Assembly (NCBI GenBank): GCA_958299035.1
Contig: CATQJL010000001.1
Span: 5,758,284 to 5,822,283, forward strand
Source of the DNA: Cylicocyclus nassatus
Lineage: Eukaryota; Nematoda; Chromadorea; Rhabditida; Strongylidae
DNA: 64,000 bases
Direction: 5' to 3'
Position 1 is the first letter of the stretch. Each line of letters begins with the position of its first letter. Made by a program: the position numbers and the translations under genes. Positions 1 through 12,001 of the stretch are shown one piece after another. A model generated the notes under the pieces. The model had not been told where the DNA came from and ran no database searches. It worked only from the letters and a program-made list of their open reading frames with translations.

Positions 1-92
1 CATAGACAGCGATTCCCAAATTATACCCACCCATAGCTCCTTTATAACTTCAGCGTTTCGGATAAGACTCTATAGGTTTTTCAAGTCTACCT

Positions 93-270
93 TTGCTCTA
101 TTTGAGAGCAAAAAATCCAGTCCAGTTCAAGAAGTCATGTGTGAGCATCTGTTCGAATAAAGGCTTTGAAATGGCTCGCATAGCCAGCGATTCCCAAATT
201 ATACCCACCCATAGCTCCTTTATAGCCTCAGCGTTCCGTATAAGACTCTATAGGTTTTTCAAGACTACCT
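93..270. repeat. Representative alpha monomer, 178 bp
   Basis: Alpha monomers carry the linker 'gtgtgagcatctgttcgaat' followed by 'aaaggctttgaaatggctcg'. This one has the 'ctatttgagagcaaaaaatc' segment; other alpha-linked monomers have 'ctactggacagc' with an A6-TAC run. The start phase is arbitrary and set at 'ttgctcta'. The piece 'gctctatttgagagc' can form a five-base-pair stem (GCTCT/AGAGC). Confidence 0.9.
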
Positions 271-451
271 TTGCTCTACTGGACAGCAAAAAAAAACAGG
301 CCGATCCAGAAAGCATGCCTGAGCGTCACTGTCCGAATATATGGCTATAAAATGGCTCGCATAGACAGCGATTCCCAAATTATACCCACCCATAGCTCCT
401 TTATAACTTCAGCGTTTCGGATAAGACTCTATAGGTTTTTCAAGTCTACCT
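271..451. repeat. Representative beta monomer, 181 bp
   Basis: Beta monomers carry 'ctactggacagc' followed by a long A-run, then 'caggccgatccagaaagcat' and a linker reading 'cctgagcgtcactgtccgaa' then 'tatatggctatgaaatgg'. They dominate before about 14 kb and become about one per HOR afterwards. A-run length varies between copies (7 to 12 A seen), so individual monomers are 180-185 bp. Confidence 0.9.
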
Positions 452-987
452 TTGCTCTATTTGAGAGCAAAAAATCCAGTCCAGTTCAAGAAGTCATGTG
501 TGAGCATCTGTTCGAATAAAGGCTTTGAAATGGCTCGCATAGCCAGCGATTCCCAAATTATACCCACCCATAGCCCCTTTATAGCCTCAGCGTTCCGTAT
601 AAGACTCTATAGGTTTTTCAAGACTACCTTTGCTCTACTGGACAGCAAAAAAAAACAGGCCGATCCAGAAAGCATGCCTGAGCGTCACTGTCCGAATATA
701 TGGCTATGAAATGGCTCGCATAGACAGCGATTCCCAAATTATACCCACCCATAGCTCCTTTATAACTTCAGCGTTTCGGATAAGACTCTATAGGTTTTTC
801 AAGTCTACCTTTGCTCTATTTGAGAGCAAAAAATCCAGTCCAGTTCAAGAAGTCATGTGTGAGCATCTGTTCGAATAAAGGCTTTGAAATGGCTCGCATA
901 GCCAGCGATTCCCAAATTATACCCACCCATAGCTCCTTTATAGCCTCAGCGTTCCGGATAAGACTTTAGAGTTTTCCAAGAATATCT

Positions 988-1163
988 TCATCTACTGGAG
1001 AGCAAAAAATCCAGGCCAGTCCAGGAATTCATGCCTGAGCGTCACTGTCCGAATATAAGGCTTTAAAATGGTTCGCGTAGACAGCGATTCCCAAATTATA
1101 CCCACCCATAGCTCCTTTATATCTTCAGCGTTCCGGATAAGACTCTATAGGTCAAGACTACCT
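988..1163. repeat. Representative gamma monomer, ~176 bp
   Basis: Gamma monomers are recognised by a diverged segment ('gactttagagttttccaag', then 'aatatcttcatctactgg') leading into 'ccaggccagtccagg' and a linker ending 'aaggctttaaaatggttcgc'. In the first 14 kb they contain GAATTC ('ccaggaattcatgcc' or 'ccatgaattcatgcc') and 'ttcgcgtag'. Later copies read 'ccaggaaatcatgcc' and 'ttcgcatag', and some carry 'ctactagtgagc', which contains ACTAGT. Confidence 0.85.
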
Positions 1164-2244
1164 TTGCTCTACTGGACAGCAAAAAAAACAGGCCGATCCA
1201 GAAAGCATGCCTGAGCGTCACTGTCCGAATATATGGCTATGAAATGGCTCGCATAGACAGCGATTCTCAAATTATACCCACCCATAGCTCCTTTATAACC
1301 TCAGCGTTCCGTATAAGACTCTATAGGTTTTTCAAGACTACCTTTGCTCTACTGGACAGCAAAAAAAAACAGGCCGATCCAGAAAGCATGCCTGAGCGTC
1401 ACTGTCCGAATATATGGCTATGAAATGGCTCGCATAGACAGCGATTCCCAAATTATACCCACCCATAGCTCCTTTATAACCTCAGCGTTCCGGATAAGAC
1501 TCTATAGGTTTTTCAAGACTACCTTTGCTCTACTGGACAGCAAAAAAAAACAGGCCGATCCAGAAAGCATGCCTGAGCGTCACTGTCCGAATATATGGCT
1601 ATGAAATGGCTCGCATAGACAGCGATTCCCAAATTATACCCACCCATAGCTCCTTTATAACCTCAGCGTTCCGTATAAGACTCTATAGGTTTTTCAAGAC
1701 TACCTTTGCTCTACTGGACAGCAAAAAAAAACAGGCCGATCCAGAAAGCATGCCTGAGCGTCACTGTCCGAATATATGGCTATGAAATGGCTCGCATAGA
1801 CAGCGATTCCCAAATTATACCCACCCATAGCTCCTTTATAACCTCAGCGTTCCGGATAAGACTCTATAGGTTTTTCAAGACTACCTTTGCTCTACTGGAC
1901 AGCAAAAAATACAGGCCGATTCAGGAAGTCATGTGTGAGCATCTGTTCGAATAAAGGCTTTGAAATGGCTCGCATAGACAGCGATTCCCAAATATACCCA
2001 CCCATAGCTCCTTTATAACCTCAGCGTTCCGTATAAGACTCTATAGGTTTTTCAAGACTACCTTTGCTCTACTGGACAGCAAATAAAAACAGGCCGATCC
2101 AGAAAGCATGCCTGAGCGTCACTGTCCGAATATATGGCTATGAAATGGCTCGCATAGACAGCGATTCCCAAATTATACCCACCCATAGCTCCTTTATAAC
2201 CTCAGCGTTCCGGATAAGACTCTATAGGTTTTTCAAGACTACCT

Positions 2245-2411
2245 TTGCTCTACTGGACAGCAAAAAATACAGGCCGACTCAGGAAGTCATGTCTGAGTAC
2301 CATGCCTTTGAAATAGATCGCAAGACAACGATTCTCAAATTATACCCACCCATAGCTCCTTTATATCTTCAGCGTTTCGGATAAGACTCTATAGGTTTTT
2401 CAAGTCTACCT
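2245..2411. repeat. Representative delta monomer, 167 bp
   Basis: Delta monomers are about 11 bp shorter than alpha. Their linker is different: 'tctgagtaccatgcctttga' followed by 'aatagatcgcaagacaacga', before the shared 'aaattatacccacccatag' block. This type is the one interrupted by the transposon at 48,763. Later variants read 'gattcccaaat' and 'cccttatctcttcagcg'. Confidence 0.88.
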
Positions 2412-4371
2412 TTGCTCTATTTGAGAGCAAAAAATCCAGTCCAGTTCAAGAAGTCATGTGTGAGCATCTGTTCGAATAAAGGCTTTGAAATGGCTCGCAT
2501 AGCCAGCGATTCCCAAATTATACCCACCCATAGCCCCTTTATAGCCTCAGCGTTCCGTATAAGACTCTATAGGTTTTTCAAGACTACCTTTGCTCTACTG
2601 GACAGCAAAAAAAAACAGGCCGATCCAGAAAGCATGCCTGAGCGTCACTGTCCGAATATATGGCTATGAAATGGCTCGCATAGACAGCGATTCCCAAATT
2701 ATACCCACCCATAGCTCCTTTATAACTTCAGCGTTTCGGATAAGACTCTATAGGTTTTTCAAGTCTACCTTTGCTCTATTTGAGAGCAAAAAATCCAGTC
2801 CAGTTCAAGAAGTCATGTGTGAGCATCTGTTCGAATAAAGGCTTTGAAATGGCTCGCATAGCCAGCGATTCCCAAATTATACCCACCCATAGCTCCTTTA
2901 TAGCCTCAGCGTTCCGGATAAGACTTTAGAGTTTTCCAAGAATATCTTCATCTACTGGAGAGCAAAAAATCCAGGCCAGTCCAGGAATTCATGCCTGAGC
3001 GTCACTGTCCGAATATAAGGCTTTAAAATGGTTCGCGTAGACAGCGATTCCCAAATTATACCCACCCATAGCTCCTTTATATCTTCAGCGTTCCGGATAA
3101 GACTCTATAGGTCAAGACTACCTTTGCTCTACTGGACAGCAAAAAAAACAGGCCGATCCAGAAAGCATGCCTGAGCGTCACTGTCCGAATATATGGCTAT
3201 GAAATGGCTCGCATAGACAGCGATTCTCAAATTATACCCACCCATAGCTCCTTTATAACCTCAGCGTTCCGTATAAGACTCTATAGGTTTTTCAAGACTA
3301 CCTTTGCTCTACTGGACAGCAAAAAAAAACAGGCCGATCCAGAAAGCATGCCTGAGCGTCACTGTCCGAATATATGGCTATGAAATGGCTCGCATAGACA
3401 GCGATTCCCAAATTATACCCACCCATAGCTCCTTTATAACCTCAGCGTTCCGGATAAGACTCTATAGGTTTTTCAAGACTACCTTTGCTCTACTGGACAG
3501 CAAAAAAAAACAGGCCGATCCAGAAAGCATGCCTGAGCGTCACTGTCCGAATATATGGCTATGAAATGGCTCGCATAGACAGCGATTCCCAAATTATACC
3601 CACCCATAGCTCCTTTATAACCTCAGCGTTCCGTATAAGACTCTATAGGTTTTTCAAGACTACCTTTGCTCTACTGGACAGCAAAAAAAAACAGGCCGAT
3701 CCAGAAAGCATGCCTGAGCGTCACTGTCCGAATATATGGCTATGAAATGGCTCGCATAGACAGCGATTCCCAAATTATACCCACCCATAGCTCCTTTATA
3801 ACCTCAGCGTTCCGGATAAGACTCTATAGGTTTTTCAAGACTACCTTTGCTCTACTGGACAGCAAAAAATACAGGCCGATTCAGGAAGTCATGTGTGAGC
3901 ATCTGTTCGAATAAAGGCTTTGAAATGGCTCGCATAGACAGCGATTCCCAAATATACCCACCCATAGCTCCTTTATAACCTCAGCGTTCCGTATAAGACT
4001 CTATAGGTTTTTCAAGACTACCTTTGCTCTACTGGACAGCAAATAAAAACAGGCCGATCCAGAAAGCATGCCTGAGCGTCACTGTCCGAATATATGGCTA
4101 TGAAATGGCTCGCATAGACAGCGATTCCCAAATTATACCCACCCATAGCTCCTTTATAACCTCAGCGTTCCGGATAAGACTCTATAGGTTTTTCAAGACT
4201 ACCTTTGCTCTACTGGACAGCAAAAAATACAGGCCGACTCAGGAAGTCATGTCTGAGTACCATGCCTTTGAAATAGATCGCAAGACAACGATTCTCAAAT
4301 TATACCCACCCATAGCTCCTTTATATCTTCAGCGTTCCGGATAAGACTCTATAGGTTTTTCAAGACTACCT
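2412..4371. repeat. 1,960-bp HOR (11-mer), copy 2
   Basis: Second copy of the unit at 452-2411, with every monomer in the same order. The copies diverge near 4331, where this copy passes into 'gcgttccggataag' while copy 1 has 'gcgtttcggataag'; that marks the end of the duplication. Confidence 0.88.
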
Positions 4372-6153
4372 TTGCTCTACTGGACAGCAAAAAATACAGG
4401 CCGATTCAGGAAGTCATGTGTGAGCATCTGTTCGAATAAAGGCTTTGAAATGGCTCGCATAGACAGCGATTCCCAAATTATACCCACCCATAGCTCCTTT
4501 ATAACTTCAGCGTTTCGGATAAGACTCTATAGGTTTTTCAAGGCTACCTTTGCTCTATTTGAGAGCAAAAAATCCAGTCCAGTTCAAGAAGTCATGTGTG
4601 AGCATCTGTTCGAATAAAGGCTTTGAAATGGCTCGCATAGTCAGCGATTCCCAAATTATACCCACTCATAGCTCCTTTATAACCTCAGCGTTCCGTATAA
4701 GACTCTATAGGTTTTTCAAGACTACCTTTGCTCTACTGGACAGCAAAAAAAAAACAGGCCGATCCAGAAAGCATGCCTGAGCGTCACTGTCCGAATATAT
4801 GGCTATGAAATGGCTCGCATAGACAGCGATTCCCAAATTATACCCACCCATAGCTCCTTTATAACTTCAGCGTTTCGGATAAGACTCTATAGGTTTTTCA
4901 AGTCTACCTTTGCTCTATTTGAGAGCAAAAAATCCAGTCCAGTTCAAGAAGTCATGTGTGAGCATCTGTTCGAATAAAGGCTTTGAAATGGCTCGCATAG
5001 CCAGCGATTCCCAAATTATACCCACCCATAGCTCCTTTATAGCCTCAGCGTTCCGGATAAGACTTTAGAGTTTTCCAAGAATATCTTCATCTACTGGAGA
5101 GCAAAAAATCCAGGCCAGTCCATGAATTCATGCCTGAGCGTCACTGTCCGAATATAAGGCTTTAAAATGGTTCGCGTAGACAGCGATTCCCAAATTATAC
5201 CCACCCATAGCTCCTTTATATCTTCAGCGTTCCGGATAAGACTCTATAGGTTTTTCAAGACTACCTTTGCTCTACTGGACAGCAAAAAAAAAACAGGCCG
5301 ATCCAGAAAGCATGCCTGAGCGTCACTGTCCGAATATATGGCTATGAAATGGCTCGCATAGACAGCGATTCCCAAATTATACCCACCCATAGCTCCTTTA
5401 TAACCTCAGCGTTCCGTATAAGACTCTATAGGTTTTTCAAGACTACCTTTGCTCTACTGGACAGCAAAAAAAACAGGCCGATCCAGAAAGCATGCCTGAG
5501 CGTCACTGTCCGAATATATGGCTATAAAATGGCTCGCATAGACAGCGATTCCCAAATTATACCCACCCATAGCTCCTTTATAACCTCAGCGTTCCGGATA
5601 AGACTCTATAGGTTTTTCAAGACTACCTTTGCTCTACTGGACAGCAAAAAATACAAGCCGATTCAGGAAGTCATGTGTGAGCATCTGTTCGAATAAAGGC
5701 TTTGAAATGGCTCGCATAGACAGCGATTCCCAAATATACCCACCCATAGCTCCTTTATAACCTCAGCGTTCCGTATAAGACTCTATAGGTTTTTCAAGAC
5801 TACCTTTGCTCTACTGGACAGCAAAAAAAAACAGGCCGATCCAGAAAGCATGCCTGAGCGTCACTGTCCGAATATATGGCTATGAAATGGCTCGCATAGA
5901 CAGCGATTCCCAAATTATACCCACCCATAGCTCCTTTATAACCTCAGCGTTCCGGATAAGACTCTATAGGTTTTTCAAGACTACCTTTGCTCTACTGGAC
6001 AGCAAAAAATACAGGCCGATTCAGGAAGTCATGTCTGAGTACCATGCCTTTGAAATAGATCGCAAGACAACGATTCTCAAATTATACCCACCCATAGCTC
6101 CTTTATATCTTCAGCGTTCCGGATAAGACTCTATAGGTTTTTCAAGACTACCT
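4372..6153. repeat. 1,782-bp HOR (10-mer)
   Basis: Starts with an alpha monomer of the 'tacaggccgattcagg' kind and an alpha 'caaggctacc' variant. The same succession restarts at 6154 and again at 9015. A monomer variant with 'cccaaatataccc' near 5732 is shared with the 1,960-bp HOR, showing common ancestry of the two HOR forms. Confidence 0.8.
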
Positions 6154-9014
6154 TTGCTCTACTGGACAGCAAAAAATACAGGCCGATTCAGGAAGTCATG
6201 TGTGAGCATCTGTTCGAATAAAGGCTTTGAAATGGCTCGCATAGACAGCGATTCCCAAATTATACCCACCCATAGCTCCTTTATAACTTCAGCGTTTCGG
6301 ATAAGACTCTATAGGTTTTTCAAGGCTACCTTTGCTCTATTTGAGAGCAAAAAATCCAGTCCAGTTCAAGAAGTCATGTGTGAGCATCTGTTCGAATAAA
6401 GGCTTTGAAATGGCTCGCATAGTCAGCGATTCCCAAATTATACCCACTCATAGCTCCTTTATAACCTCAGCGTTCCGTATAAGACTCTATAGGTTTTTCA
6501 GGACTACCTTTGCTCTACTGGACAGCAAAAAAAAACAGGCCGATCCAGAAAGCATGCCTGAGCGTCACTGTCCGAATATATGGCTATGAAATGGCTCGCA
6601 TAGACAGCGATTCCCAAATTATACCCACCCATAGCTCCTTTATAACTTCAGCGTTTCGGATAAGACTCTATAGGTTTTTCAAGTCTACCTTTGCTCTATT
6701 TGAGAGCAAAAAATCCAGTCCAGTTCAAGAAGTCATGTGTGAGCATCTGTTCGAATAAAGGCTTTGAAATGGCTCGCATAGCCAGCGATTCCCAAATTAT
6801 ACCCACCCATAGCTCCTTTATAGCCTCAGCGTTCCGGATAAGACTTTAGAGTTTTCCAAGAATATCTTCATCTACTGGAGAGCAAAAAATCCAGGCCAGT
6901 CCATGAATTCATGCCTGAGCGTCACTGTCCGAATATAAGGCTTTAAAATGGTTCGCGTAGACAGCGATTCCCAAATTATACCCACCCATAGCTCCTTTAT
7001 ATCTTCAGCGTTCCGGATAAGACTCTATAGGTTTTTCAAGACTACCTTTGCTCTACTGGACAGCAAAAAAAAAAAACAGGCCGATCCAGAAAGCATGCCT
7101 GAGCGTCACTGTCCGAATATATGGCTATGAAATGGCTCGCATAGACAGCGATTCCCAAATTATACCCACCCATAGCTCCTTTATAACCTCAGCGTTCCGT
7201 ATAAGACTCTATAGGTTTTTCAAGACTACCTTTGCTCTACTGGACAGCAAAAAAAACAGGCCGATCCAGAAAGCATGCCTGAGCGTCACTGTCCGAATAT
7301 ATGGCTATGAAATGGCTCGCATAGACAGCGATTCCCAAATTATACCCACCCATAGCTCCTTTATAACCTCAGCGTTCCGGATAAGACTCTATAGGTTTTT
7401 CAAGACTACCTTTGCTACTGGACAGCAAAAAATACAGGCCGATTCAGGAAGTCATGTGTGAGCATCTGTTCGAATAAAGGCTTTGAAATGGCTCGCATAG
7501 ACAGCGATTCCCAAATTATACCCACCCATAGCTCCTTTATAACCTCAGCGTTCCGTATAAGACTCTATAGGTTTTTCAAGACTACCTTTGCTCTACTGGA
7601 CAGCAAAAAAAAACAGGCCGATCCAGAAAGCATGCCTGAGCGTCACTGTCCGAATATATGGCTATGAAATGGCTCGCATAGACAGCGATTCCCAAATTAT
7701 ACCCACCCATAGCTCCTTTATAACCTCAGCGTTCCGTATAAGACTCTATAGGTTTTTCAAGACTACCTTTGCTCTACTGGACAGCAAAAAAAAACAGGCC
7801 GATCCAGAAAGCATGCCTGAGCGTCACTGTCCGAATATATGGCTATGAAATGGCTCGCATAGACAGCGATTCCCAAATTATACCCACCCATAGCTCCTTT
7901 ATAACCTCAGCGTTCCGGATAAGACTCTATAGGTTTTTCAAGACTACCTTTGCTCTACTGGACAGCAAAAAATACAGGCAGATTCAGGAAGTCATGTGTG
8001 AGCATCTGTTCGAATAAAGGCTTTGAAATGGCTCGCATAGACAGCGATTCCCAAATTATACCCACCCATAGCTCCTTTATAACTTCAGCGTTTCGGATAA
8101 GACTCTATAGGTTTTTCAAGTTTACCTTTGCTCTATTTGAGAGCAAAAAATCCAGTCCAGTTCAAGAAGTCATGTGAGAGCATCTGTTCGAATAAAGGCT
8201 TTGAAATGGCTCGCATAGTCAGCGATTCCCAAATTATACCCACCCATAGCTCCTTTATAACCTCAGCGTTCCGTATAAGACTCTATAGGTTTTTCAAGAC
8301 TACCTTTGCTCTACTGGACAGCAAAAAAAAACAGGCCGATCCAGAAAGCATGCCTGAGCGTCACTGTCCGAATATATGGCTATGAAATGGCTCGCATAGA
8401 CAGCGATTCCCAAATTATACCCACCCATAGCTCCTTTATAACCTCAGCGTTCCGGATAAGACTCTATAGGTTTTTCAAGACTACCTTTGCTCTACTGGAC
8501 AGCAAAAAATACAGGCCGATTCAGGAAGTCATGTGTGAGCATCTGTTCGAATAAAGGCTTTGAAATGGCTCGCATAGACAGCGATTCCCAAATTATACCC
8601 ACCCATAGCTCCTTTATAACCTCAGCGTTCCGTATAAGACTCTATAGGTTTTTCAAGACTACCTTTGCTCTACTGGACAGCAAAAAAAAAAACAGGCCGA
8701 TCCAGAAAGCATGCCTGAGCGTCACTGTCCGAATATATGGCTATGAAATGGCTCGCATAGACAGCGATTCCCAAATTATACCCACCCATAGCTCCTTTAT
8801 AACCTCAGCGTTCCGGATAAGACTCTATAGGTTTTTCAAGACTACCTTTGCTCTACTGGACAGCAAAAAATACAGGCCGATTCAGGAAGTCATGTCTGAG
8901 TACCATGCCTTTGAAATAGATCGCAAGACAACGATTCTCAAATTATACCCACCCATAGCTCCTTTATATCTTCAGCGTTCCGGATAAGACTCTATAGGTT
9001 TTTCAAGACTACCT
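6154..9014. repeat. 2,861-bp expanded HOR (16-mer)
   Basis: The first five monomers match the 1,782-bp unit and the unit ends with the same beta-delta pair, but about 1,079 bp (six monomers) are added in the middle, mostly beta and alpha types. It contains the longest A-run noticed in the array (12 A near 7065-7076) and a monomer with 'tttgctactgg', which lacks 2 bp (near 7412). Confidence 0.75.
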
Positions 9015-9859
9015 TTGCTCTACTGGACAGCAAAAAATACAGGCCGATTCAGGAAGTCATGTGTGAGCATCTGTTCGAATAAAGGCTTTGAAATGGCTCG
9101 CATAGACAGCGATTCCCAAATTATACCCACCCATAGCTCCTTTATAACTTCAGCGTTTCGGATAAGACTCTATAGGTTTTTCAAGCCTACCTTTGCTCTA
9201 TTTGAGAGCAAAAAATCCAGTCCAGTTCAAGAAGTCATGTGTGAGCATCTGTTCGAATAAAGGCTTTGAAATGGCTCGCATAGTCAGCGATTCCCAAATT
9301 ATACCCACTCATAGCTCCTTTATAACCTCAGCGTTCCGTATAAGACTCTATAGGTTTTTCAAGACTACCTTTGCTCTACTGGACAGCAAAAAAAAACAGG
9401 CCGATCCAGAAAGCATGCCTGAGCGTCACTGTCCGAATATATGGCTATGAAATGGCTCGCATAGACAGCGATTCCCAAATTATACCCACCCATAGCTCCT
9501 TTATAACTTCAGCGTTTCGGATAAGACTCTATAGGTTTTTCAAGTCTACCTTTGCTCTATTTGAGAGCAAAAAATCCAGTCCAGTTCAAGAAGTCATGTG
9601 TGAGCATCTGTTCGAATAAAGGCTTTGAAATGGCTCGCATAGCCAGCGATTCCCAAATTATACCCACCCATAGCTCCTTTATAGCCTCAGCGTTCCGGAT
9701 AAGACTTTAGAGTTTTCCAAGAATATCTTCATCTACTGGAGAGCAAAAAATCCAGGCCAGTCCATGAATTCATGCCTGAGCGTCACTGTCCGAATATAAG
9801 GCTTTAAAATGGTTCGCGTAGACAGCGATTCCCAAATTATACCCACCCATAGCTCCTTT

Positions 9860-12001
9860 ATATCTTCAGCGTTCCGGATAAGACTCTATAGGTTTTTCAA
9901 GACTACCTTTGCTCTACTGGACAGCAAAAAAAAAACAGGCCGATCCAGAAAGCATGCCTGAGCGTCACTGTCCGAATATATGGCTATGAAATGGCTCGCA
10001 TAGACAGCGATTCCCAAATTATACCCACCCATAGCTCCTTTATAACTTCAGCGTTTCGGATAAGACTCTATAGGTTTTTCAAGTCTACCTTTGCTCTATT
10101 TGAGAGCAAAAAATCCAGTCCAGTTCAAGAAGTCATGTGTGAGCATCTGTTCGAATAAAGGCTTTGAAATGGCTCGCATAGCCAGCGATTCCCAAATTAT
10201 ACCCACCCATAGCTCCTTTATAGCCTCAGCGTTCCGGATAAGACTTTAGAGTTTTCCAAGAATATCTTCATCTACTGGAGAGCAAAAAATCCAGGCCAGT
10301 CCATGAATTCATGCCTGAGCGTCACTGTCCGAATATAAGGCTTTAAAATGGTTCGCGTAGACAGCGATTCCCAAATTATACCCACCCATAGCTCCTTTAT
10401 ATCTTCAGCGTTCCGGATAAGACTCTATAGGTTTTTCAAGACTACCTTTGCTCTACTGGACAGCAAAAAAAAAACAGGCCGATCCAGAAAGCATGCCTGA
10501 GCGTCACTGTCCGAATATATGGCTATGAAATGGCTCGCATAGACAGCGATTCCCAAATTATACCCACCCATAGCTCCTTTATAACCTCAGCGTTCCGTAT
10601 AAGACTCTATAGGTTTTTCAAGACTACCTTTGCTCTACTGGACAGCAAAAAAAACAGGCCGATCCAGAAAGCATGCCTGAGCGTCACTGTCCGAATATAT
10701 GGCTATGAAATGGCTCGCATAGACAGCGATTCCCAAATTATACCCACCCATAGCTCCTTTATAACCTCAGCGTTCCGGATAAGACTCTATAGGTTTTTCA
10801 AGACTACCTTTGCTCTACTGGACAGCAAAAAATACAGGCCGATTCAGGAAGTCATGTGTGAGCATCTGTTCGAATAAAGGCTTTGAAATGGCTCGCATAG
10901 ACAGCGATTCCCAAATTATACCCACCCATAGCTCCTTTATAACCTCAGCGTTCCGTATAAGACTCTATAGGTTTTTCAAGACTACCTTTGCTCTACTGGA
11001 CAGCAAAAAAAAACAGGCCGATCCAGAAAGCATGCCTGAGCGTCACTGTCCGAATATATGGCTATGAAATGGCTCGCATAGACAGCGATTCCCAAATTAT
11101 AACCACCCATAGCTCCTTTATAACCTCAGCGTTCCGTATAAGACTCTATAGGTTTTTCAAGACTACCTTTGCTCTACTGGACAGCAAAAAAAAAACAGGC
11201 CGATCCAGAAAGCATGCCTGAGCGTCACTGTCCGAATATATGGCTATGAAATGGCTCGCATAGACAGCGATTCCCAAATTATACCCACCCATAGCTCCTT
11301 TATAACCTCAGCGTTCCGGATAAGACTCTATAGGTTTTTCAAGACTACCTTTGCTCTACTGGACAGCAAAAAATACAGGCAGATTCAGGAAGTCATGTGT
11401 GAGCATCTGTTCGAATAAAGGCTTTGAAATGGCTCGCATAGACAGCGATTCCCAAATTATACCCACCCATAGCTCCTTTATAACTTCAGCGTTTCGGATA
11501 AGACTCTATAGGTTTTTCAAGTTTACCTTTGCTCTATTTGAGAGCAAAAAATCCAGTCCAGTTCAAGAAGTCATGTGAGAGCATCTGTTCGAATAAAGGC
11601 TTTGAAATGGCTCGCATAGTCAGCGATTCCCAAATTATACCCACCCATAGCTCCTTTATAACCTCAGCGTTCCGGATAAGACTCTATAGGTTTTTCAAGA
11701 CTACCTTTGCTCTACTGGACAGCAAAAAATACAGGCCGATTCAGGAAGTCATGTCTGAGTACCATGCCTTTGAAATAGATCGCAAGACAACGATTCTCAA
11801 ATTATACCCACCCATAGCTCCCTTATATCTTCAGCGTTCCGGATAAGACTTTATAGTTTTTCAAGAATATCTTTGCTCTATTTGAGAGCAAAAAATCCAG
11901 TCCAGTTCAAGAAGTCATGTGTGAGCATCTGTTCGAATAAAGTCTTTGAAATGGCTCGCATAGACAGCGATTCCCAAATTATACCCACCCATAGCTCCTT
12001 T
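9860..12001. repeat. 2,142-bp HOR (12-mer), copy 1 (boundaries approximate)
   Basis: Phase points 10,530, 10,810, 10,988, 11,351, 11,529 and 11,873 all recur 2,142 bp downstream. Shared private variants include 'attataaccaccc' (near 11,096 and 13,238), 'caagtttacc' (near 11,518 and 13,660) and 'gtcatgtgagagc' (near 11,571 and 13,713). Confidence 0.85.

Larger units (their letters stand above)
452..2411. repeat. 1,960-bp HOR (11-mer), copy 1
   Basis: Eleven monomer phase points (452, 630, 811, 988, 1164, 1344, 1525, 1706, 1887, 2064, 2245) recur 1,960 bp later in the same order with the same private variants. Examples are 'tagcccctttatagcc' (near 571 and 2531), a monomer lacking six bases of 'ggtttttcaag' (near 1150 and 3110), and 'cccaaatataccc' (near 1987 and 3947). 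The unit is preceded at 93-451 by an extra copy of its first dimer. True crossover boundaries may lie a few tens of bases before these phase coordinates. Confidence 0.88.

Noticed and set aside
400..440. CENP-B-box-like sequence in 'tttcggataagactcta'
   Set aside because: Only the TTCG and one A of the mammalian box fit; the CGGG part is missing, so I do not call a CENP-B site.
505..545. Possible pol III promoter (B-box-like 'tgttcgaataaagg' and A-box-like 'tggctcgcatag')
   Set aside because: Both matches are partial and in the wrong order within a monomer (B before A); no tRNA or SINE structure is present.
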